DNA of 64,000 nt from Thermomonas haemolytica (GTDB lineage: Bacteria; Pseudomonadota; Gammaproteobacteria; Xanthomonadales; Xanthomonadaceae): positions 1-64,000 of the forward strand of contig NZ_SMAP01000005.1 of the NCBI RefSeq assembly GCF_004346265.1, in the 5' to 3' direction. Made by a program: the position numbers and the translations under genes. The notes under the pieces were generated by a model, which searched no databases, was not told the DNA's origin, and was given only the letters and a program-made list of their open reading frames with translations. This document shows positions 6,900 to 15,635 of this stretch, piece after piece. Every line of letters begins with the position of its first letter. Within the stretch, counting starts at the first letter, position 1.

Positions 6900-7600
6900 A
6901 GCTGGTCAAGCACATCGCGAACCTCGGTTACGGCAGCCGCAAAGAGGTGCAGCGGATGTTCCGCGAGGGCCGCATCACCAACGCCGCCGGCGCGGTGCTG
7001 TATGCGGACGACCCGCTGGACCATGGCGACGTGCGCGTGGACGGGCAGCCGCTGGACCCGCCGCCGGGCCTGCTGCTGATGCTGCACAAGCCCACCGGCT
7101 ATACCTGTTCGACCAGGGATGCCGGTCGCCTCGTCTACGACCTGTTGCCGCCGCGCTTCCGCCTGCGCGACCCGGTGCTGTCCACGGTCGGACGGCTGGA
7201 CCGCGACACCTCCGGCCTGCTGCTGCTGACCGACGACGGCCAGCTGCTGCACCGGATCATCTCGCCGAAGGCGAAGCTGCCCAAGGTGTACGTGGCCACG
7301 CTGGCGCAGGACCTGCGCGGGGACGAGGCGGCGCTGTTTGCAGCCGGCACCTTGCTGCTGGAGGGCGAGACGATGCCGCTGCTGCCGGCGCAGCTCGAGG
7401 TATTGGCGCCGCGCCGGGCGCGGCTGACCCTGCACGAGGGGCGCTACCACCAGGTGCGGCGGATGTTCGCGGCGACCGGCAACCATGTCGATGCCCTGCA
7501 CCGCGAACGCGTCGGCGGGTTGACGCTCGACGACCTGCCGGAAGGGCAGTGGCGGGCGCTGGATGAGGGGGCGCGCGCCAGGCTGTTTGCTGTTGGGTGA
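6896..7600 (+). CDS. rsuA: 16S rRNA pseudouridine synthase, RsuA family
   Basis: A 234-residue protein. The N-terminal S4-like RNA-binding domain (LVKHIANLGYGSRKEVQRMFREGRI) is followed by the RsuA/RluB catalytic domain with the active-site motif GRLDRDTSGLLLLT, where the aspartate after GRLDR is the nucleophile, and the closing EGRYHQVRRMFAATGNHV. RsuA makes pseudouridine at position 516 of 16S rRNA. Translational coupling to rsmC suggests joint production of two small-subunit modification enzymes. The neighbouring families RluE/RluF share this layout, so the exact target site is inferred. Confidence 0.82.
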   Translation: MKLVKHIANLGYGSRKEVQRMFREGRITNAAGAVLYADDPLDHGDVRVDGQPLDPPPGLLLMLHKPTGYTCSTRDAGRLVYDLLPPRFRLRDPVLSTVGRLDRDTSGLLLLTDDGQLLHRIISPKAKLPKVYVATLAQDLRGDEAALFAAGTLLLEGETMPLLPAQLEVLAPRRARLTLHEGRYHQVRRMFAATGNHVDALHRERVGGLTLDDLPEGQWRALDEGARARLFAVG

Positions 7601-7624
7601 ATGGCGATCATCGCCGGTCGCGCA

Positions 7625-7729
7625 GCGTCGGCATGGCACGGCTGCGGAAAGCGCGCCACGGATGGCGCGCGGCGGCGCCTCGAACAGGATGTTCGCAGAA
7701 GCCGAGCAGCAGCCGTGCCATGCCGGCGC
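7625..7729. repeat. 105-bp nested inverted-repeat element
   Basis: A 21-bp arm (7625-7645) pairs with 7709-7729, with 17 consecutive perfect pairs (7629-7645 with 7709-7725), one G-T pair and three further outer pairs. Inside lie two separate perfect hairpins: GCGCGCC/GGCGCGC (7651-7657 with 7664-7670) and CGAACA/TGTTCG (7681-7686 with 7690-7695). The result is a closed three-way fold. It fills the space between the convergent rsuA and DUF1415 genes. It has no coding capacity and no T-run. Confidence 0.8.
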
Positions 7730-7741
7730 AGAGCGTGCGAC

Positions 7742-8311
7742 TCAGTCGGACAGCAGCTTGCGGAAGCCTTCGAGCCCGAGGTCCTGCATCGTCGAAATGT
7801 TGCGCTCGATGATCGCGTCCGGCTGCGGGTAGGCCGCCACGGCGCGTTCCACGCTGTCCTCGCGCAGCAGGTGCAGGATGGGGTAGGGCGCGCGGTTGGT
7901 CAGGTTGCCGGGATCGTCGGCATCGGTATCGGCGAAGCGGTAGTCGGGGTGGAAGCTGGCCACCTGCAGCACGCCGTCCAGGTCCATCGCCTCCACCAGC
8001 GCGTCGGCATCGTCGAGGAAATCGTTGTAGTCGAGGAAGTCGCCCAGCACCAGCGGATGCACCAGCAGGGTGGTGTCGGTGGCCTCGGCCGGGGTGTCGC
8101 GCAGCAGCGCCAGTTCCTCGCCCAGCTGCTCCAGCAGGGCGCGCTCGGTGCTGGCGTCGCTGACCACGATCCGCACCTGCTGCTTCACGTACACCGCCTT
8201 GGCGAACGGGCACAGGTTCAGCCCGATCACCGCGCGTTCCAGCCAGCGGCGCACGCCGGCCTCGATGGCCTCGGGGTCGAACGCCGGCTCATCGTGCCTG
8301 TCCTCGTGCAT
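7742..8311 (-). CDS. DUF1415 family protein
   Basis: A 189-residue soluble protein matching DUF1415: VRRWLERAVIGLNLCPFAKAVYV near the N-terminus, a conserved LVHPLVLGDFLDYNDFLDDAD segment, and VASFHPDYRFADTD followed by NRAPYPILHLLRE. The conserved cysteine in GLNLCPFA and the histidine in SFHPDY suggest an enzyme, but none has been shown. ATG at 8311 is preferred over GTG at 8317 because GAGGTGG lies just upstream. It starts 7 bp after the yajQ stop, so the two are an operon. Confidence 0.85.
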   Translation of the reverse strand: MHEDRHDEPAFDPEAIEAGVRRWLERAVIGLNLCPFAKAVYVKQQVRIVVSDASTERALLEQLGEELALLRDTPAEATDTTLLVHPLVLGDFLDYNDFLDDADALVEAMDLDGVLQVASFHPDYRFADTDADDPGNLTNRAPYPILHLLREDSVERAVAAYPQPDAIIERNISTMQDLGLEGFRKLLSD

Positions 8312-8318
8312 GTCCACC

Positions 8319-8801
8319 TCAGTCGCGGAAGTTGTCGAACTGCAGCGGCAGCCCGAAGTCCTTGCCCCGCAGCAGCGCGATCGCCGCCTGCAGGTCGTCG
8401 CGCTTCTTGCCGGTCACGCGCAGCTTGTCGCCGTTGATCTGGGTCTCGACCTTCAGCTTGGCGTCCTTGATCGCCGCCTGCAGTTTCTTCGCCAGCTCGC
8501 GTTCGATGCCCTGCTTCACCGTCACCTTCTGGCGCGCGCCGGCCAGGTTGGTGTCGATGTCGCCGAACTCCAGGCAGCGCACGTCGATCTTCCGCGCGAT
8601 CAGGCGCGCGCGCAGGATGTCGGTCATCTGCTGCAGCTGGAACTCGCTGGGCGCCGACTGCGTGATCACGGCGTCCTCGCGTTCGAACCTGGCATCCACG
8701 CCCTTGAAGTCGAAGCGGGTCGCCAGCTCGCGGTTGGCCTGATCCACCGCATTGGTGAGTTCGTGGGTATCCACTTCTGAGACGATGTCGAAGGAAGGCA
8801 T
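8319..8801 (-). CDS. yajQ: YajQ family nucleotide-binding protein
   Basis: A 160-residue protein that is recognisable end to end as YajQ: PSFDIVSEVDTHELTNAVDQA at the start, TRFDFKGVDARFE, and the C-terminal LLRGKDFGLPLQFDNFRD. In Xanthomonas the homologue is a cyclic-di-GMP effector that works with an LysR-type regulator; whether that holds here is inference. Three diguanylate cyclases elsewhere in the window make c-di-GMP signalling likely in this organism. The start at 8801 gives the standard family length. It is first in an operon with DUF1415. Confidence 0.93.
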   Translation of the reverse strand: MPSFDIVSEVDTHELTNAVDQANRELATRFDFKGVDARFEREDAVITQSAPSEFQLQQMTDILRARLIARKIDVRCLEFGDIDTNLAGARQKVTVKQGIERELAKKLQAAIKDAKLKVETQINGDKLRVTGKKRDDLQAAIALLRGKDFGLPLQFDNFRD

Positions 8802-8849
8802 GGCATTCGGCACGGTGACGGGGCGCGCAGGTTAACGCATGCTGGCAGC

Positions 8850-9743
8850 ATGGGGACGAACGCCGCCATCCGCCGGCAGCCGCGCCGCGCCGCCTGGCTG
8901 ATGCTGGTGGCGGTGGCGGCGTTTGCGCTGATGGACGCAGGCATGAAGGCGCTCTCGGCGCAGTATCCGCCGCTGCAGGTGGCGGCCCTGCGCGGGGCCG
9001 CCTCGCTGCCGTGGGTGCTGGCCTGGGCACTATGGACGGCGGGGCCGGCGGGGCTGCGGATGGTGCGCTGGCCGCTGCACCTGCTGCGTGGCGTGCTGGG
9101 CGTGCTGATGCTCGCCAGCTTCGTGTACGCCCTGAAGCGGCTGCCGATGTCCACCGCCTACGCGATCTTCTTCGTCGCACCGCTGCTGATCACCGCGCTG
9201 TCGGTGCCGATTCTGCGCGAGCGGGTCGGGCCGCGGCGCTGGACGGCGATCGCATTCGGCCTGCTCGGGGTGCTGGTGGTGCTGCGGCCCAGCGCGGCGG
9301 GCATGTTCACCGTGGCCGGGCTGGCGGTGCTGGTGGCGGCCACCTGCTATGCGCTGTCGGCGATCACGGTGCGGGTGCTGGCCCGGACCGACCGCACCCA
9401 GGCCATCACCGTCTGGCTGCTGGCGATGATGGCGGGCGGGGCAGGCGCGCTGGCGCTGCCGGACTGGGTGGCGCTGCGTGGCGAGCACCTGGCCATCGTG
9501 ATCGCGATCGGCATCGCCGGCGCGCTGGGCCAGTACGCGATCACCGAGGCGTTCCGGCTGGGCGAGGCCTCCCTGATCGCGCCGCTGGAATACACCGCCC
9601 TGGTCTGGGGAGTGGCGCTGGATCTCGCCATCTGGGGCGTGCTGCCGGGGGCCATCACCTGGGTCGGGGCCGCGATCATCGTTGCCAGCGGGTTGTACCT
9701 GTTGCGGCGCGAGCGCGTGCACGCCGAGGCCGAACATCCCTGA
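8850..9743 (+). CDS. DMT-superfamily transporter (two EamA domains)
   Basis: A 297-residue inner-membrane protein with about ten predicted helices in two EamA repeats. The first ends at about residue 150 and the second begins with VAGLAVLVAATCYALSA. It shows features of the drug/metabolite transporter superfamily such as STAYAIFFVAPLLITALSV and the repeat FRLGEASLIAPLEYTALVWG. Such proteins usually export metabolites; the substrate cannot be told from sequence. It is divergent from yajQ with a short intergenic space. Confidence 0.85.
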   Translation: MGTNAAIRRQPRRAAWLMLVAVAAFALMDAGMKALSAQYPPLQVAALRGAASLPWVLAWALWTAGPAGLRMVRWPLHLLRGVLGVLMLASFVYALKRLPMSTAYAIFFVAPLLITALSVPILRERVGPRRWTAIAFGLLGVLVVLRPSAAGMFTVAGLAVLVAATCYALSAITVRVLARTDRTQAITVWLLAMMAGGAGALALPDWVALRGEHLAIVIAIGIAGALGQYAITEAFRLGEASLIAPLEYTALVWGVALDLAIWGVLPGAITWVGAAIIVASGLYLLRRERVHAEAEHP

Positions 9744-9761
9744 GGCCGCGCTCGATACACG

Positions 9762-9785
9762 CGCGCCCGGCTGGGGCCGGGCGCG
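9762..9785. terminator. Bidirectional hairpin terminator
   Basis: CGCGCCCGGC (9762-9771) pairs perfectly with GCCGGGCGCG (9776-9785) around a TGGG loop. It lies between the convergent EamA and S1/P1 nuclease genes. There is no T-run. Confidence 0.6.
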
Positions 9786-9812
9786 GTGGCGGGCGTGCGG
9801 GTGAGCGGGGGG

Positions 9813-10700
9813 TCAAGGCGCGGCGGCCGGCGCCCCTTCGCCGATGGTCTGGTTCAGCAGTTCGGCCAGGCGCTCGCCGGCCAGGCGCACGCGCTCTTCC
9901 GCCAGCGGGCGCATCTGCTCCAGGTAGTCCTGGGTCAGCACGTGCTTGTTGCCCGGCGGGTACAGGCCCTTGGCGTCGATCAGGTGGCAGGATTCCCCGG
10001 CCCAGGCCAGCGGAGCGTCCGTGGCGACACTCGCCGTGATCGGCCCCGGCGCCAGCGCCTTGTCCAGCAGGTTGACGTACTCGAGCGGCGGCAGCGGACG
10101 GCTGGCGAGGATGTAGTAATCCCAGATCGCGTGCAGATTGGTACCCATCACGCCGTTGGCATAGTTCTTGGCGGCATAGGGTTCCGGCGGCACCGCGGTG
10201 CGCAGGCTGATCTGGTACTGGTTGCCGCCCGCATCCGGACGGTCTCCGGCGTGCATCGGCTGGTGCACGTCGCCGACGAAGTGCACCACGAACTTGAGCG
10301 CGTCGCGGCGCGCGTCCAGCGGCTGGGTACGATCGCCCAGGATCGCCAGCTGCTTTTCGATCGCGCCGACCACGCAGTTGCCGTCCGGGCAGTCGCGGGT
10401 GAGGTCGAAATCGCAGCCACCGCCGCGCGCGTTGATGTAGTGCCAGCGCGAGGTGGCCTTGAAACGGTCGGGATCGAGGCTGCGCAGGTCATCGGCCCAG
10501 GAGGCGACACCGGCCAGGGTCGGGATCGGTTCGCCGGCCAGCAGCGCGGCGACTTCGGCGCGGGCTTTGGGGTCGAGGTGGCGCTGGGCGATCTCGCCGA
10601 CCATGGCATGCCCCAGGCGCGACCACGCCAGAGCGGTGGAGGTGGCGCCCAGGCAGAGCAGGGCGGCGATCAGGAATCGTGAGCGGATGCGTGTCGTCAT
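9813..10700 (-). CDS. Secreted S1/P1 family nuclease
   Basis: A 295-residue exported enzyme. The signal peptide ends ALA before tryptophan 26, which becomes the mature N-terminus. In P1/S1 nucleases this N-terminal tryptophan binds zinc, and the WSRLGHAMVGEIA motif here preserves it. Further zinc ligands are visible in ASWADD, HYIN, FVVHFVGDVHQPMHAGD and LHAIWD. The expected activity is degradation of single-stranded nucleic acid to 5'-mononucleotides in the periplasm or outside. The start codon lies at the edge of an 8-bp hairpin (10700-10721). Confidence 0.9.
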   Translation of the reverse strand: MTTRIRSRFLIAALLCLGATSTALAWSRLGHAMVGEIAQRHLDPKARAEVAALLAGEPIPTLAGVASWADDLRSLDPDRFKATSRWHYINARGGGCDFDLTRDCPDGNCVVGAIEKQLAILGDRTQPLDARRDALKFVVHFVGDVHQPMHAGDRPDAGGNQYQISLRTAVPPEPYAAKNYANGVMGTNLHAIWDYYILASRPLPPLEYVNLLDKALAPGPITASVATDAPLAWAGESCHLIDAKGLYPPGNKHVLTQDYLEQMRPLAEERVRLAGERLAELLNQTIGEGAPAAAP

Positions 10701-10721
10701 GCCGGGGAGGATACCCCGGCA
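10700..10721. terminator. Hairpin overlapping the nuclease start codon
   Basis: TGCCGGGG (10700-10707) pairs with CCCCGGCA (10714-10721) around a 6-base loop, between ompW (upstream on the minus strand) and the nuclease. It may end ompW transcripts or hide the nuclease start codon, as its 3' arm on the minus strand runs into the ATG. Confidence 0.45.
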
Positions 10722-10743
10722 CGACGTTGGGCAGATGACCGGA

Positions 10744-11376
10744 TCAGAACGAGAACACGTAGGCGACCCCGTACACCGACGGGTCGATGTGCACGGTGTT
10801 GGGCGCGCCGAGGTTGGCACCGTTCAGCTTGACCTTGGTGTCGATGTCGAGCTTGCGGTAGTCGATGCGGATCGCGCCCTTCTCGCCGACCCGGACATCC
10901 ACGCCGACGTGGCCGGCCAGGCCCCAGGAATCGGACAGGGACAGCCGGGTGCCGGCGATCGGGCCGGTGGTGCGGGTGCCGAAGAAGCGGGTGTAGTTCA
11001 CGCCCAGGCCGACGAAGGGCCGCAGCGCGCCGTTTCCGAAGTGGTACTGCAGCGACACCGTGGGCGGCAGGTGCTTGGTGGAGCCGACCTTGCCCACGCC
11101 CACCACGTCGATGTCGTGCTGGAACGGCAGCGCGGCCAGCACTTCCACACCCAGGTTGTCCTTCAGGAAATACTCGGCGGTGACGGTGGGGCGGGTGTTG
11201 TTGCCGACATCCATCTTCAGGTTGCCCAGCGGGGTGCCGACCAGGGTGCCGTTGTCGGAGCGCGGGGCGACCTGGTGGACGCCGACGCCCAGCGTCCAGT
11301 GCCCGGCGGACTGGGCGAAGGCGGGGCTGGCAACCAGGGCCAGGGCGGCGGCAAGGGCGAGACGGGGCAGGGACAT
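10744..11376 (-). CDS. ompW: OmpW family outer-membrane protein
   Basis: A 210-residue beta-barrel protein. The signal peptide ends at about residue 22 (SPAFA), followed by GHWTLGVGVHQVAP, TAEYFLKDNLGVEVLAALPFQHDI, the long loop-strand KHLPPTVSLQYHF, RPFVGLGVNYTRFF and a C-terminal aromatic residue in YVFSF. These are the conserved OmpW features of an eight-stranded barrel that admits small hydrophobic compounds. The start at 11376 has an AAGGAG site. An FNR-like box lies about 67 bp upstream. Confidence 0.9.
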   Translation of the reverse strand: MSLPRLALAAALALVASPAFAQSAGHWTLGVGVHQVAPRSDNGTLVGTPLGNLKMDVGNNTRPTVTAEYFLKDNLGVEVLAALPFQHDIDVVGVGKVGSTKHLPPTVSLQYHFGNGALRPFVGLGVNYTRFFGTRTTGPIAGTRLSLSDSWGLAGHVGVDVRVGEKGAIRIDYRKLDIDTKVKLNGANLGAPNTVHIDPSVYGVAYVFSF

Positions 11377-11392
11377 GCGGGATCTCCTTGGT

Positions 11393-11408
11393 GGTTTCAA
11401 CTGAAACC
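11393..11408. repeat. Short palindrome in the ompW leader
   Basis: GGTTTCA (11393-11399) and TGAAACC (11402-11408) form a perfect 7-bp inverted repeat with a 2-bp centre, just upstream of the ompW Shine-Dalgarno. It may be a regulator site or leader hairpin. Confidence 0.4.
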
Positions 11409-11436
11409 AATTCTCCGGGCCCGCCGAGCCTGCGTA

Positions 11437-12541
<1,105 letters not shown>

Positions 12542-12566
12542 CCGCCGGCCCACGGCTCCAGACGCC

Positions 12567-12597
12567 CACGAAGCCCCGCCATGCGCGGGGCTTCGTG
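12567..12597 (+). terminator. Terminator hairpin after gap
   Basis: A 13-bp stem (12567-12579 with 12585-12597, core GAAGCCCCG/CGGGGCTTC) with a 5-base loop, 26 bp after the gap stop. There is no clear T-run. Confidence 0.65.
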
Positions 12598-12648
12598 CAT
12601 GCCGGCGTGCAGGCGGGCTTGCCCGCGGCCGTGGTATAGAGGCATCCC

Positions 12649-14331
12649 ATGCAGAGTGGCGAGGACGCCAGCGGTACCTGGAGCATGCGCCACCGGCTGG
12701 CGCTCGGGCTGGCGCTGGCCACCCTGCTGCCGGTGCTGCTGTTCGGCGCGGCCCTGCTGTGGAGCCAGTGGCGCGACAGCCGCGACACCCTGATGCTGCG
12801 GCTGGACGCCAATGCGCGGCTGAATGCCGGGGTGATCGACGATTACCTGGACGCGCAGCAGGCCGGGCTGGACCTGCTGGCCGACCAGATGGCGATGGAC
12901 TTGTCGCGCGCCAAGCCCGACCTCGCCAAGCTGCTGTATCTCTACCCCGGCATGCTGCGCGCCCTGCACGCGGATGCCGACGGCAATGTCACCCTGGTGC
13001 GCGACGCCCGCGGCCGCGCGCTGGCACCGCCGGACGGCGGGGTCGGCGGCGAGGCGTGGTTCCGCTGGGTGCGCGCGCAGTCGCGCATCCACGTTTCCGG
13101 GGTCCACCGCCAGCAGGCCTTTGGCGACGAGGCGGTGGTGACCATCTCCGCGCCGGTACTGCGCGGCAATGTCTTCGATGGCGCGCTGCAGGCGGCGATC
13201 CCGGTCGAACGCTTCACCCGCCTGCTCTCGCAGAGCCTCGCCCGGCGCGACCTGCAGCTGCTCCTGCTGGACACCGACAACCGCGTGATCCACGCCGCGC
13301 CGGCGTTGGATTTCTCGGTGTTGGACGATGCCGGCCCGCTGGGGCGCCAGCTGCGCGCACAGGCACGCCCTTCCGACCGCGAGGTGCAGGTGCGGCGGAT
13401 GTCCGGGCTGCTGCACGATGGCGACGAGGCCTACGTGGCCGCGGTGCGCCTGCAGCATGGATGGACCCTGGTGCTGGCGGCGCCCGGTGCGATCCTGTGG
13501 GCGCCGCTGTGGCCGCGGCTGCTCCTGCTGCTGGTACTGCTGGGAGCGTCTACGATCGGTGTGGGGGCAGTCATTTGGTGGCAGCGCAGGATGCTGGGCG
13601 ACAGCCTCGGCTACCTGCTGGCCAGCCTGCGTGGCTATGCGCTGGGAGGGCGCATCGATGCCAGCGCGAACGCGCGCTTGCCCGATGAACTGCTACCGCT
13701 GGCGGAGGGTATCGGCGAGCTGGGCGCGCGCATGAACGCGGCCTTCGACGAGCTCAACAAGGTGCTGGAGGAACGCGAGCAGGTGATCGCCGCGCGCACC
13801 GACTCGCTGCGGCGCGCGGTGGCCGAGCTGGACCGCATCAGCCGCACCGATGCGCTCACCGGCTGCCTGAACTACCGCGGTTTCGTCGAAGCCGGGCAGC
13901 GCCTGTGGGCCGAGGCGCACGAAAGCGGCAAGCCGCTGTCGGTGCTGGCGCTGGATATCGACCATTTCAAGCGCTACAACGACCTCTACGGGCATGCCGA
14001 AGGCGACAGCGCGCTGCGCCGGTTCGCGGGCGCGGTGCGCAGTGCCCTGCTGCATTCCGACGACGTGCTGGCACGGCCCGGCGGCGAGGAGTTCACCGTG
14101 CTGCTGCCGGCCACCACCCATGCCCAGGCCATGCATGTGGCCAAGCGGGTGTGCCAGCGTGTGCGCGATGCCGACATCGCCCATGCCGGATCGCCCAAGG
14201 GCCGGATCACGGTCAGCGTCGGTGTGGCCACCCTGTCGGCGGTGGATACCGAGCTCGAAGACCTGCTCAAGCGCGCGGATGCGGCGCTGTACCGCGCCAA
14301 GGACGCCGGCCGCGACACCTTCAGCGACTGA
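12649..14331 (+). CDS. Membrane diguanylate cyclase with periplasmic sensor domain
   Basis: A 560-residue protein. TM1 at about residues 15-36 is followed by a periplasmic sensor region of about 240 residues (Cache-like), TM2 at about 283-312, a HAMP/coiled-coil linker ([23 protein letters not shown]) and a GGDEF domain beginning at [14 protein letters not shown]. The active-site loop is GGEEF, so it should make c-di-GMP from GTP. The inhibitory I-site RxxD, expected five residues before the loop, reads HSDD, so product inhibition at that site is probably lost. Its position between gap and pgk suggests sensing of a metabolite, but that is speculation. Confidence 0.9.
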   Translation: MQSGEDASGTWSMRHRLALGLALATLLPVLLFGAALLWSQWRDSRDTLMLRLDANARLNAGVIDDYLDAQQAGLDLLADQMAMDLSRAKPDLAKLLYLYPGMLRALHADADGNVTLVRDARGRALAPPDGGVGGEAWFRWVRAQSRIHVSGVHRQQAFGDEAVVTISAPVLRGNVFDGALQAAIPVERFTRLLSQSLARRDLQLLLLDTDNRVIHAAPALDFSVLDDAGPLGRQLRAQARPSDREVQVRRMSGLLHDGDEAYVAAVRLQHGWTLVLAAPGAILWAPLWPRLLLLLVLLGASTIGVGAVIWWQRRMLGDSLGYLLASLRGYALGGRIDASANARLPDELLPLAEGIGELGARMNAAFDELNKVLEEREQVIAARTDSLRRAVAELDRISRTDALTGCLNYRGFVEAGQRLWAEAHESGKPLSVLALDIDHFKRYNDLYGHAEGDSALRRFAGAVRSALLHSDDVLARPGGEEFTVLLPATTHAQAMHVAKRVCQRVRDADIAHAGSPKGRITVSVGVATLSAVDTELEDLLKRADAALYRAKDAGRDTFSD

Positions 14332-14357
14332 CCGCGCGCCGCCGGGCACCGTCGGGT

Positions 14358-14386
14358 TTGAACCGCCGCGGGCGCAACGCGACAAT
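14358..14386 (+). promoter_or_regulatory. Sigma-70-type promoter of pgk
   Basis: TTGAAC (14358-14363) and GACAAT (14381-14386) are separated by 17 bp. The ATG of pgk is 30 bp downstream. It lies just after the diguanylate cyclase stop, so pgk can be transcribed on its own. Confidence 0.6.
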
Positions 14387-14416
14387 GGCGGCCTTTCCAC
14401 TTCCAGCGGCCCGCCC

Positions 14417-15595
14417 ATGTCCATCCTCCGCATGACCGACCTCGACCTCGCCGGCAAGCGCGTGCTGATCCGGCAGGATCTGAACGTGCCGATCGACGCC
14501 GCCGGCCGCATCACCTCCGAGCAGCGCATCCTGGCCTCGCTGCCGACCCTGCGCCTGGCGCTGGAGCAGGGCGCGGCGGTGATGGTGATGTCGCACCTGG
14601 GGCGCCCCAAAGAGGGCACCTGGAGCGCCGCCGATTCGCTGGCGCCGGTGGCCGCGCGGCTGGCCGAGTTGCTGGGGCGGCCGGTGCCGCTGGTGCGGGA
14701 CTATCTGGACGGCGTGCAGGTGGCGCCGGGGGACATCGTCCTGCTGGAAAACTGCCGCATGAACGTCGGCGAGGGCAAGGACGACGAGGCGCTGGCGCGC
14801 AAGTACGCGGCGCTGTGCGATGTGTTCGTGATGGATGCCTTCGGCACCGCGCATCGCGCGCAGGCCTCCACCCACGGCGTGATCCGCTTCGCCCCGGTCG
14901 CCTGCGGCGGCCCGCTGCTGATGGCCGAGCTCGATGCGCTGGACAAGGCGCTGGCCAGCCCCGCGCGTCCGCTGCTGGCGATCGTCGCCGGCAGCAAGGT
15001 CAGCACCAAGCTCGAACTGCTGAGCAACCTGGTCGGCAAGGTCGATCAGCTGATCGTCGGCGGCGGGATCGCCAATACCTTCATCGCCGCGCTGGGCCAT
15101 GGCGTCGGCAAGTCGCTGGTGGAGCCGGACCTGCTCGACACCGCGAAGCAGATCATGGCGGATGCGCATTCGCGCGGCGCGGACATCCCGCTGCCGCAGG
15201 ATGTGGTGGTGGCGCCTGAGTTCGCCGCCGACGCGCCGGCCACCGTGAAGGCGGTGGACGCGGTGGGCGAGGGCGACATGATCCTCGACATCGGCCCGGC
15301 GACCGCCGCGCGCTACGCGGAGCTCATCGCCCAGGCCGGCACCGTGGTCTGGAACGGCCCGGTGGGCGTGTTCGAGTTCGACGCCTTCGCGGCCGGCACC
15401 GCGGCGGTGGCGCGCGCGATCGCCGCGTCGAAGGCGTTCTCCATCGCCGGCGGCGGCGATACCCTCGCGGCCGTGGACAAGTTCGGCATCGCCAGCCAGG
15501 TGTCCTACATTTCCACCGGCGGCGGCGCGTTCCTCGAGTTCCTGGAAGGCAAGACCCTGCCGGCGGTGGCCGCGTTGCAGGCGCGCGGAGAGTGA
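14417..15595 (+). CDS. pgk: Phosphoglycerate kinase
   Basis: A 392-residue glycolytic enzyme that transfers phosphate between 1,3-bisphosphoglycerate and ADP. Visible family motifs are [13 protein letters not shown] near the N-terminus, [11 protein letters not shown], the hinge and nucleotide-binding region [12 protein letters not shown] and [19 protein letters not shown], and the C-terminal GGGDTLAA ... [13 protein letters not shown]. The start at 14417 matches family N-termini and a promoter just upstream. The length is standard for bacterial PGK. Confidence 0.97.
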   Translation: MSILRMTDLDLAGKRVLIRQDLNVPIDAAGRITSEQRILASLPTLRLALEQGAAVMVMSHLGRPKEGTWSAADSLAPVAARLAELLGRPVPLVRDYLDGVQVAPGDIVLLENCRMNVGEGKDDEALARKYAALCDVFVMDAFGTAHRAQASTHGVIRFAPVACGGPLLMAELDALDKALASPARPLLAIVAGSKVSTKLELLSNLVGKVDQLIVGGGIANTFIAALGHGVGKSLVEPDLLDTAKQIMADAHSRGADIPLPQDVVVAPEFAADAPATVKAVDAVGEGDMILDIGPATAARYAELIAQAGTVVWNGPVGVFEFDAFAAGTAAVARAIAASKAFSIAGGGDTLAAVDKFGIASQVSYISTGGGAFLEFLEGKTLPAVAALQARGE

Positions 15596-15635
15596 TACGG
15601 TAAGGCCAGGGGAAATTGCAGGGGGAGGGAGTTGG

